Positions 45,101 to 57,100 of a DNA stretch of 64,000 nt are shown here, one piece after another (positions within the stretch are counted from its first letter, which is position 1; each line of letters begins with the position of its first letter). Both the position numbers and the translations under genes were made by a program. This DNA is from Thereva unica (lineage: Eukaryota > Arthropoda > Insecta > Diptera > Therevidae). The notes beneath the pieces were generated by a model. It was not told the origin of the DNA. It did not search any database and saw only the letters and a list, made by a program, of their open reading frames with translations. The stretch lies in assembly GCA_949987705.1 (NCBI GenBank), contig OX465285.1, forward strand, positions 87,615,975 to 87,679,974, given 5' to 3'.

Positions 45101-48100
45101 AAGTGCATGACGCTGATAAAAATTCACGAATGTGATGATAAGAAGTTGGTGGCGGATGGCTCAGCGGTCGGCAACCTATGCCAAGCGTAGCTCCAGGTGG
45201 CACGCGACAAGATGTCCAAAGGTACACCACGGAAGTGACAATTTATTAGAATTTATGTTGAGAGTTCAGATACTGACATGAACAGGTATGCCGACAATAG
45301 CTACGGCACCCTTTTCATATCCATGCGCGATTGTTATTGACTTGCTACTCTGATACGTATATATTTCAAAGAAGGCAGACGTACACACTATATATGGAAT
45401 ATACTTTACCGCAGCCACCGGGGGCGCAGTTCAGTTGAACGTTGAAAAAATTTCCTATACCTATATATAGTTGCCGGCAGGCGGTTGCCTGAAGGTTTCT
45501 TGCCTTGAGGCCTAGTATAACCATACACTAACCAGCCACCAACTGGATGGCGCCTGCAGTCCAGTAAACGTGACAAAAATCTTTATGTATTTATTTATCG
45601 GGTATTTATCGTCAGTCTGGGCCTGAAGATCTGGGTTCGTATAATTCTACAGCGAACTTTTTTTTCTTTACTCTGTAATATTGAATGTATCAACCTAACA
45701 TTGCTTGAACTTTTGAGCACATATCTTCAATGACGACGATATTGCCAACTGCTGATCATCCATCTCATGATCGTCAGAACAAGTTTGAATGACCTGCTGA
45801 AGAAACTGTCTGAGTTTATTTACAAATTTCAGTAGTATTCAGCAATTGGAAGTCTGTAGCTGAATACTGCACTATACAGACCGATTACTTATTCACAGAC
45901 CCTCGCATTCGAGAAACAAGGGCAATCTATTTTCAATATTTCTACTTCGGAGTTCTCATAAAAAATTACAATATTGCATCACTTTTGATACCCCGCTGCT
46001 ATCTTATAAATTGCAATAACAAAAGGACCAAATAAGTAGCTTCTATCCCCATATGTCCCAGTAAAAATGGCAATTCCTCTTTCTCATCGTTATTAAACCC
46101 AATCTTTTCTCGCACAACCCCATCTAAAGTCACATGTTATAAAGAAGTTCAACCCAATCTAAAATGCTCCGCTGCACACGAAACCATATACTATGCAAGA
46201 ACGACATCGACATTTACACTTAAAACAAAAAGGGCATGGGGAATACCTCAACCCTCGAATATCTCTTCTTGTAATGGAAAATGTCACCGTGTTTTATTTT
46301 TTGTGGTACAAAACGCAGCTCCATCAACCCAAGAAATTGTTGGAGCTCATAATGAATATTCTCCTCCGAAAGCACAATGGGGAACACTTTTCTTGTGCAC
46401 CAAAGTGCATCTTACAAGCTCCAGACAACCTAGGCCCTTATTTAGTTACCAGCGCGTTAGATTCGCGCCCTTGCCCCCTGGCACAAGGGCACTTCAGACA
46501 TCAAGAATGATTGGGATACTATGGAACCAACTAGCTGGAAATGACATGGGGAGTTGGGAACCATTTGCGGCTGCCATTGTTTTTAGAGTGAATCGTTCCA
46601 TCACTGTGCTAGAACTAATTTGATGCAACTGCAAAGGAGATTGCGGTTCGCGCGGTATAAATGTGCACTACGGGTTGATGTGTTCTGAAATGTGCGCTCG
46701 TTAGAAGTGGAGGATGTGTTTGGTAATGTAAAAGCAATTCCTGTTTAAGGATTATGAGGACGCGACCCTGATGTATGTTATAATTTGATAGAGGATGCGG
46801 AGGTGGAAGCATTTTATTGGTTTTGGAATGCGATGAGATTTGGGAAAGGGTATACACAATTCAATTATGTATGCGAAAATTCTATATCAGGAAAATATCC
46901 CTTTTCTAGTGTTGATGATCATGTCACTATTCGAAATTGTCATAGAGTGCGCAGCGCAGTGCAGACTCCTTGAACCAAGCTCTATATTGGCAAATTCGGC
47001 TTGCCTTACAATTATATCTGTAATTTGCTAAACACAAAACAAGAGACAGAGAAATTTCTTTCACGCTATTCCATTCTTTCTTGGTTCTTTATTGGTACCA
47101 TTTTGATGGAAGCTTCACGAATTTCTGATGGGAGCTCTCTGATGTACATATTTGAAAAGCTCTGCGTAAATTTGTTTTTCTCCAGAAGATTTCCGGTTTT
47201 CAGCTTCCTAGTTGCTCTTGTTATTTATGCTTTTGAAGGAAATCTGTAAAAATTTTCAGCTGTGCTCCTATTCAGCGCTGCTGAATTACTATTTTCCGCG
47301 TCTGTGTTATTATTTAATGCAGCCAGATTGTTATTTGCCATCGAAGAGGTTCTTGGCATATTTAGGTTGTTATTCAGCTCGCTGAATTCACCGTACATGG
47401 TATATGGCATGTTCCTTGATAGTATTCCACTAATATTATGACCTGTACTTTCTCCTCTATTAATTAATTTCCCTTTTTAGGATAAAATATTGTGTCGCTG
47501 CGTTATTATTTATGCTTGTAACGGAAATCTGCAAAAATCTTGCTGCTGAATTGCTATTTTTCGAGTCTATGTTGTTTTTTAATGTAGTAAGATTGTCATT
47601 TGCCATCGAAAAGGTTCTTAGCACATTTAGGTTGCTATTCAGCGGAGCTGAATTCATCATTCCTGAAGTTACGTATATTCTCAAACATTGAGACGGTGGT
47701 GTGATCATATTTAAGCTAGTTAAGATGGTTATTCAGCTGCTGATTGCAGCAACGGGAAGAGATATTCCGTGCTTGCTACGATGCTTCCTCAGATATTTTG
47801 TGGCAGGCATCAACTGAAGATAATGAATATGCCAACTGTTAACTGTGCCTGGAGGAGTCCGAAACGACCATTTATATGGTGTGTTATTCTTCAGCACCAG
47901 CGGGGAGACGGTTATTGTCAAACGGCTTCTCACAATAACTGGAAGAATCGAAACAAGGGAGCACACCGTACATTCGCCGAGCTATGTACAGGAACGAAAA
48001 GGGATCCGAAAAATTTAGTTCGATTTGTGATGGTTATGTCGACTGATAACAATTAGTAGAAAAGGAATAAACGTGTGCTCTGTCAAACAATGAGCACCCT

Positions 48101-51100
48101 GGAAGCGCGTCCAGAGAATTTTTTGGGGGTAGTAGAAACGACAGTGTCAGCACTGTGATTGGCCTAAGATTAGAAGGTCGGATGTAACTATCGACAGGCT
48201 TCCAATTGAGGAAGCTAAAAGCGCCCTTCATATTCTCTGTCACTGTTACGCGATCGCTAGGAGTAGAGTTTCGTTGTTTCCCTTGATCTTTCCTTAATAG
48301 TGTGAATAAAAATCCAACACTGCCGCAACACTGCAGAATTCAGCTACAGACTTCTAATTGCTGAATTCCTCAGTGTTGTGGCAGTGTTGAGTTTTTGAAT
48401 TCACCTATAGTCAAGTGCAACCACAATATAAACCTGCTCAAGCGATCTGACCTTCCAAACAGAGATGAAAGTAGCAGTGATGCATTTTGATATGCCAAAT
48501 TGTGGCCGCGTTGGAGCTGACACGTGATACCACAGTCAAATTAGAAAAACAGAATAAATCAGGTGCTCGAAAGTTAGGGATTTTTTCCATTTTTTTTTAA
48601 AGGGCTCCGATTTAGACGAGTAATGTTTTGAACGAAAGGTCTTTCTCTCCTGAATCTAGATTAATTCAGTTTTCCAAGGAATTCCAACAAGTTCGATAGT
48701 TATGAGCCATACCAAGTGATAGAGGCCGCTTTTCCCATCTTTTATGGTGCGGACTCTATTTAAAAAAGCTACATGAAAAAAAAGATTTATTGCCTTTTCG
48801 ATATTCTGTACGACAAAAGGAAATCATGCATATGTTTACAATTATGTATTTATCCCTTTTTTTTTTGAATTGACAGAGGGCTTCCAAACTCCATCCTAAG
48901 TACATTACAAATTTTATTGTTAAACAAAAGACGAACAATAAAATACAATTTCACTCATAATTACCACCAATTACACGTTCTCGACAACAATTAATAAACA
49001 ATGCCAATTAAAAATGAATTGCCGTGCTATAAAAACGAGCCTCGCGAATTTCATGACAAAGATAAACTTTAGCCCTTGATGAACTTAATGCAAATTTTAT
49101 CCACTCATTGAATATTCCTGCCCTTCATGCTCCGATATTGTTATATTAACAAAAAAAAGTACCCCGAAAAAATCGAACTCACCCCCTGCAAATCATTTAT
49201 TTAATGTTTAAATTTTAATAACACACCCCAAAACAGCACAGAATTTAATTCATACCACTTTTAATTAAAACATGGTTTAAAGGCATCGAGGAAATATATT
49301 CACCGTATTTAAAAGAATTTTAATTGGTGATTAAGCATTGGTGATGAGTGAGGGTTTATTGTTGACGGTTGTGTAGGTATGTTTGCACTGTTCAGCCCTA
49401 GGAGGGGTGTGCACCCTTGAAATTATGTACTTGCAAGTAACGAGACTCCCATATACAGCTTCACTCTTGGAGCGTGTTTCTGCAGTTTCTTGTTAGTTTG
49501 CTAAAAAGGATGTGGTTTTTGGAAAGGGATTTCAATCAAAGGTGAATGTTTGTGCATAGTTCTTTTGATGGAGTTAATGTTCAAAGCAGAAAATTCCTAG
49601 TCATCCAATTGACTTTCCTTGAAGTGTTGCAGCAGAATGATGAATCACTCACGTTTTGAGCTCAAAAGAAAATTGATGGAATGATGGGATATATGGTGAA
49701 AGTCCAGGTGAATAGTCTGTTAAGGATATCATGTCTTGCAAAAATATTTGAGCAGAAAATAAAAAAAAACAACTTCATTCGAAAAATATTCCACGAAAAA
49801 TGTTCTGCTTGTATCGTGAAACATAAACACTAGTTTCAAGAGAATTTTGTTAAGAATTACTTGCAAAAACATTCCATTTAGTAACGACGAGCCAGCGAAG
49901 GTAGCAAGACCCTCGTTAAGCAGACCTGCCTACCACCTACGGCAGAAAGCGGTAAGTAGAAAGAAAGAAAATTATAAGAAGAAATTTGAAAATCTCTGCG
50001 TAAATTCAGTTTTCCCCGGTAGTTTTCAGCCCTTTCACGTTGCTCAAGGAGGAACAAAATCCTAATTTTGAAGAAAATCTGCAAAAACTTTCAGCTGTGC
50101 TCCTATTCAGCGCGGCTGAATTACTATTTGTCGCGTCTATATTGTTATTTAACGCAGTCAGGATGTCATTTGTCATCGAAAAGATTCATAGCACATTCAG
50201 GTTATTATTCAGCGCTGCTGAATTCACCTTACGTGGTATATCGCATGCTCCTCGATACCTATTATGTTCTTCTCTTTTTCCTCTGTTACTTAATTTACTT
50301 TTTTGGCATAGAATATAATGTCGATGCGTTTTTATTTATGCTTTTGAAGGAAATCTCCAGAAATTTTGCACTGTGCTCCTATTCAGCGCCGCTGAATTAG
50401 TATTTGTCACGTCTGCACTCTTATTTAACGCAATCAAATTGTTGTTTACCATCGAAAAGGTTCTTATTACATTCAGATTACTAATCAGCCCCGCTGAATT
50501 CACCATACGGTATTTCACACTTTCTCTACTATCTAATTTCCTTTTTCGCCATAGCTTATTGTGTTAATTCATTGTTGTTTACGATTTTTAAGGAAGTCCG
50601 TAAAAGTTTCGTAAGTGTTCTTATTCAGCTCCGCTGAATTACTATATGTCATGTCTATATCGTTATTTAACACAATCGGATTGTTATATGCCACCGAAGG
50701 GGTTGTGAGAGTTCGGAAACCTAGGACTGAATTTTTGCATGAAAAAGTCGATTGAAATAACTTACGTGCTACCACCCCTGAATACAGGAGAATAACTGCA
50801 GTCCTGCGTTTACGAGCTTGCACGTTCTTAATACCTTCATTCATACAATCTAGTGATCTTGTTTTCATTTAGTCCATCAAACCCTTTTAGAAGCTAAGAT
50901 CTTAACTGTATCGCCAATATTAACCTACTTATACCCACAACAAAGCATCTCGTCGGTTCAATCGGTTAATAATAAGCAGGGCCGTATCTGATCAGAGTTC
51001 ATTCCATGCGTAGCACAAGGGCGGCCAAAATAAAAGCCAGCTAAATCCAATAAGGATACGGGCACAACAATCAACCTGCGCAATACTCAGCCAACCTCTT

Positions 51101-54100
51101 TTTTTGCAAAACCAAGCCTTAAGCCCACCATATATTGCAGGGTTTTATGGGTTCAATCATGTTCCACATTACAATATACGCATGTATGGTAAATGTATAT
51201 AAATGGGGCCCCAAACCAATCCCGCTCCAAAAATATTTCAGATATCCAAAGTGATTTTTGAGTGCTCCAACAGTAATTTCAAAGCGGAAGACCATAACCA
51301 CAAAGTGCGCCGGTAGAGGGTTGCAAATTGGGACCCAGGCCAAAATCTTTCCACAACAGTCTTGAGGTATTTTAAGTGATTTTTCCCGATCTGGGCGCAG
51401 CACTAGAATTGGTAAACAATCAATTTGGCGGCACTCAAAAATCACTCTGAATGAATTCTTGAAAAAAATGTTGGAACGATTTTGGTCTAGAGCCCCAATC
51501 CTTAAAATTTACTTAGGCACGACCGGTATCAAAGTTCCGCTTAGGTCGAATCTTTACCTAGTGGACAGTCCACCTCCTAGTTCACCTGGTAGCCTGGTAC
51601 TAGCGGCGTTACAACCTTTTCAGGCTGGTTAGGCGTGATTCACTTGTTTCAAAAGGCGACGAGCCTGACCTCGTTGGTTGCGACTCTGGCTCAGCCTACC
51701 TGGGGATATTGACTTTGCGAAATCGAAGCCTGTTACAAATTTTTTTTTTGTTTTGTTTTTTGTTACATCCGCGTGTTTCGTCCAAATTTCTTTTATACTC
51801 CTACAATATCCAAGGGTTCAAACGCAAGGTCCATCATCTCCTCCTTCAGCACCCTCTAGACTCCTATTAATTTATCCTGTCCTCTATTATTTCCTTTGAA
51901 CCAAGCTTACTACTAGACATTGCACGACACGAGTACGACATCACGGGCTGCAAAGAGTGACTCCTAAGCTTGGATTTTCACTTCAAAAAATCTGATTTCG
52001 CATCAAGATATAAAATTCTTCATTAAGGTGTTCTATTAAACGAGATTCTCTTGATATTGTCATGTTTCTTTTGTTCAATCTAGAGTCGTGGCTGTTCCCT
52101 GGGCGACTCGAAGCAAATGGTTTGTTGTTGTATAATATTTTAAGACACATTGTTGCCTAGTGTCTGACTTTCTCCTTAGTTACTTTCGTATCTTTAAAAT
52201 TTTGCAAAAAATCGCTGCCTGTGGATAGTCCTACTTAATGCATGGATCATCTCCTAAACTTAAGTCTTTATAGCAGAAAAATTCTGGAAAATGTTGTTGA
52301 AAACGTCCAAATGGTATGCGGCAGTGCTAAAGTATCCCCAAAAGAAAACCTGATAACAAAAGCAAATTGCTTAAGCGTACACACGCCTAGAAGGATTTTC
52401 TTTGAAGGTTTTTTAAATTAAGGTCCTTCCTCTCACCGCCGCCGCTTACTTAAATTAAGAAGGGAATAATAAAAATGTAAATTTAAGTTTCTTCAACCAT
52501 TTTCTTTTTCTTTTTGTGTTTCACGTCCACACCTTCAAAGTGTTTCTTTCATTTTCTTTTCTGTCATTTATACAAAAAAAGAAGAAAGAAAATTCTCTCT
52601 ACTTTCACTCCGTGATCGTCCTGCATGCTTTAGTGGTATAGCCTTGGTATTCCAAGCATTAAATTTCATAACAGTTTTACATGCACACATTTTTACTTGA
52701 TTCCGTTCTCTTCCTTTCCATTCAGGCTCGGGTCTACCTCCTGTCAGCAGGATTCTCTCTAGCATTCGGATCAATGTTTGCGAAAACGTATCGTGTTCAT
52801 CGAATTTTTACACGAACCGGCAGCGGAGTTTGCAAGGATAAAATGCTCCAGGACACTCAGCTAATATCGCTTGTCTGTGCCCTGCTGGTGCTCGATGGCT
52901 TGGTAGTAACTTTGTGGGTTGTCACAGATCCCATAGAACGACATTTAAATAATCTGACATTGGAAATTAGTGCCACAGACCGCAGCGTTGTTTATCAGCC
53001 GCAGGTAAGATGGGCTCTTTTTCAGCAAAATTTTTTTGTTTTTGTTTCAAATTTAATTTGCAGTTTTATTCTTATTTTTTGGCATTTTATTTTATTTTTT
53101 CTGTTAACGATTTAAGAAAGAAAGTTGCTGTTTTTGTGTGTAATTTTCCAGTGAGGCAATGTTTTGATAGGTTCAATCCATGGGACTTGGGTACAGATTT
53201 CCTTCAAACAAAATTGAAACCCAATTCTGTATGGGGCGTAGAAATTGAGTTCCTAAATAAATAAGTAATTTTAGGAAGGAAGGAAGTGTATCATTAATTT
53301 GCTTCTGATATTAGTAACCTCGAAACACAATGAAAATGCCGCCAGTATTTTCGTATCAGTAGTTTCTAATTTTGGCTACAAACAAATCTAAATTTTTTGA
53401 TTTCAGTTTTGATATTTTTAAGACAGAATCAATGTTTTGATTTATTCTGTGATTGTTCTAATCTCATATGGAAGCATGCTGATGTAAATGGAATTAACTG
53501 GCTAGAGTTCGCGTCATAAAAGAAAGGCATCTCAAAATCGCTGTTTCCAAGTGGAGTTAGAGTCTCAAGTCAACCCAAGAAGCGAGCAAGGTCACTCTGT
53601 TTGCTTAAAAACGCAAATAACTAGTCTATCTATATTAACAATCAGAATTCCACATGCGCACTCATTTCCCTTCTTTTATGGCATGGGCTCTAACATGCTA
53701 CGTCTTTTTGCTGAAGCTCCGGGTTTTTATTTATCAATAATCTAAACCTATCTGTGTATGGCTTCCAATAAACCAGCAAGGGTTCAAGGGTTATTCTTAT
53801 AAGTCCTATCCTATTTGGTTCAGCAGACCACTTTCTTAATTTGAAACCACCACCATCACGTAGTTTGATTAGTCGGTTCAACGACTTGGTTCCTCTAAAA
53901 AGTTGCTTCTTGATGCAAGGAAGTGGAGTTCTATGGTAACTACTATGATGTAGTTAGGTTAAGTTAGTCTTGGCGCATGATTTTAAACTGTATTACTTAG
54001 GGTTTGCTATTAAGCTATTGCAAAGAAGTTCATTTCTCTTCGCGATTCACAGCAGATTCTGTACACTCCCCACTGTTATGTCTACCAGATTGATGATCGA

Positions 54101-57100
54101 TCCGGACAGAGCTGCTGTGCAGAGCCAGTACATGATGCGTGGCTTCAAGTCCTATCTCTTACCGAAAGTCTGCTTACTGGCAAGGAGAGCTAAACTAGTC
54201 CTATTTGATCCTTCTGCGATGTTAAATCTTCAATTAATTGTGGGCAGATTGACATTTCCGAGACCCATCTCCATAATCTCGCTGATGGTGGAAGGAAACT
54301 GTCCCCATCTGAGGATCTCACCATATCATCCTCTTAGGCGACTGCCTGTGACCTGCCGTTCCTTAATGTTTTAAGAATGTTATCCATAACCATAACTCGT
54401 AGCAGCAGCTACTCTTCGCTAGGTTTTGCTATTGTGTATCATTGCCTAACCTGCTATGGGTGATTTTAATTGAAAACCTGCAGACGATCTAAAACTATTG
54501 TGGATCCCGAGCTCCGCTAGGATCACCTTTAGGCGTTTTTATTATAAAAGAAACAGTGGCCAACGATGTCTCTAACAAAATTGCATCCATCCGCTACAGC
54601 CCAAATCGAGCCTAAAGCCTAAAGCCTAAAGGTTACACAATGCGAGTTAACATGCGTGCTGGGCTAGTCTATAAAGGCCTGGATAACTGGACATTGGATA
54701 GCTACTGCACCTATATTCTCGCTTGGCACTAACTCGACTCGCTTTACATTGGCAGACTGGTAACTGACTAGGCCAGCTCGCATGGTAACTCGCACTGTGT
54801 AATCACGGCTTAAGCCTGTTTCAGGGCAATTCTATAAGTTAGACGGTCCCTTACAGCATGTTTCTAGTTACGGTCACTACAGCGTCAGCCGTCACAGGGT
54901 CTATCCACATCCTCCTGGGTCTGTATACTGGTCTATTCCATATTCCATTGCCTGAGTCGTTGTGTTGTGTCCGTCCTGTCCGAGCCATATCTTGAGGATT
55001 CCTGGACCATGGATTTAACGGTGGTTGGTTATCAGTTACGTTCCATTGGGCGATCCGTAGTACATGACCAATGGAGCGCGATTTATAATATCAGCAGTAA
55101 ATACGAGTAAAACGTAATAAGTACAAGGGTAGTTCAAGTACTCCAGAGTACTTGGGAGTAGGAAATATCTCCCAATAAAACGCAGCTATAAAAAAGAGTA
55201 TCCAGGGGTTATCCGATGTAAAGTCAACATTTTCGAGGATTCAGTAGCATAGCTGTATATCTTAGATCGTATTAGCAGTGCCATTTGAGCACATCTGACA
55301 AAATTGCACGCCAAAAATTAACATTCCCAGAATGTTTTGACTTTTCCTGAATCACTCTTAAAGTTCGACGATTTACATAGCTCTCATAGTCGCCTACCTT
55401 CAACCACTTGTGCCAATTGAACTCTCCCGATTAAATATAATTTAGTTGGTTAATTTTCTTAGAAGCACTCACGCGCCCGCACCTATCACGCATAGAAACC
55501 AAATAGGCATGCCACAGGCATATGCGCTTCCGTACGAAAATCTAAAAATTTGTTCACTAGAAGCATGAACTCTCCCGCCACAGGCATGTACGCTCCCGTC
55601 ACGGGCATTTAAAAATTCAGGCATGAACATTTATAAATGCATCCGCATCGGCATAAACCATTCCAAATGCGAGTGTTATTTTACCAGGCAGTCCCCCGGC
55701 TTAGTACTAACCCCGTCCAATGCTGCTTGGCCTTCGCAAGCAATTGAGAACCGTTTTACTGAATATGTTATATGCGAGTTATATTCCCGAGTAAAAATGA
55801 AACTCGCCACAAGTAGCATGTAGCCGGAACGCACTTTATTAAAAATAAGACCCGCCGGCGTCAATTAACACTGTTCATGCGTGCCTTCCGCATGCTAGGT
55901 GCGGGCGATTTTCATTTTTACTCGGGTTATAACCAGGTTTCCAAAGAAAGTTGTGTGCGTATTGCTTCTGACGATGGGCATTGGTTGAGTTCGAAGACGA
56001 AATGTTACAACCTTCTACTAAAACGAAATGGCTTCTGTCATTTGGAAAGATGTCACTTGTAAACATTATGCAGTGCTGACATCGAAGGGAAAAAAAATCT
56101 TCATTTCCCAAATAATTAAAATCCTGCTGAAAAGCACAATTCCAAAAGACCAAAAATTTGTTCATTTATTCTCGAAAATATTAAAATAAATAAAATCCCC
56201 TCATTTTTATCAGAAAAGCAAAAAAAGACTTCACTACAATCGAACAATTCATCCTTAAAAATGCCCCCAGATAAACAAGATTACAAATTCCTGGTCATGC
56301 CCTTAAGTATTTCTTTTTTCCTTTCATATTTAAAATATTTTCTTGATAATCAATAAATAAATATTTGCGAATTTGTAAACAAAAAAAACAACACAACAAA
56401 TTTTTTTTCCACGAAAATTTCGGGCGATAATCCGGATTATTTATGTAAAGACTTATTAACACTTAATTCCCGCTCTCTTCTACCAAAAAAACGCAGACCG
56501 GATCACAGCACATTTTCTACACGAACGAAAAAAAAAATAATAATATACAACATTTTCTTTTTTTTTATCGTTATAAATTTCCTTATGTAAACAGCCATAA
56601 CTAAAGTAAAAAGGAGCAAGATTTGCATGCTTTTATCCTGGGCCCTTTTTGGGGAAATCAGAAAAAAAAATGGAAGGAAGCAGCAGAAAATCTACGTTCC
56701 ACTTCTTCCAAGGAAATCGCTTCTTATCCGCTTCCTTAATGTAAAAACCAACACAGAACGAATCGTTGTGCATAAATTTAGGTCAATTAAAAGAATCCTC
56801 TTATCCATTCGTCCTTTTTCCTCCCTGGATTTCCTGGCTGAATGAATTTTCCGGATCATTGTTCGTAGATTTTTTGTGCCCTCGTTTTTTTTTTGTTGCT
56901 CTATAGCTTATGTTCATCAACAGGTTGAAGTCTGCCGGTCCCAGCATACCCAGAGCTGGCTAGGAGCACTGTATGCCTATAAAGGACTGCTCCTGATTGT
57001 TGGAGTGTACATGGCATGGGAGACAAGGCATGTCAAAATACCAGCACTCAATGATTCACAATATATCGGAGTCTCTGTGTATAGTGTCGTTATAACAAGT

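Larger units (their letters stand above)
41099..52725. other. 11.6-kb intron, repeat-rich
   Basis: Intron between TM2 and TM3. It holds two antisense LINE RT relics, one family-H hairpin, a TTCAGC/GCTGAA repeat in two clusters, a foldback element and a three-copy degenerate repeat, each listed separately. Between them (about 42200-42830, 42930-44550, 44840-47220, 51510-52725) I recognise no gene; ORFs at 46193-46623 are unassigned. TATG microsatellite at 43512-43527 and GGTT repeats near 43936. Confidence 0.75.
53005..56923. other. 3.9-kb intron between TM4 and TM5
   Basis: Contains the 5S-like copy D and an adjacent inverted repeat (listed separately). The plus-strand frame 53970-54374 is unassigned. 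The rest is AT-rich; acceptor CATCAACAG. Confidence 0.6.

Noticed and set aside
53970..54374. 134-codon ORF as a gene
   Set aside because: No recognisable domain on either strand, no splice context that fits the receptor; probably chance or an old repeat.
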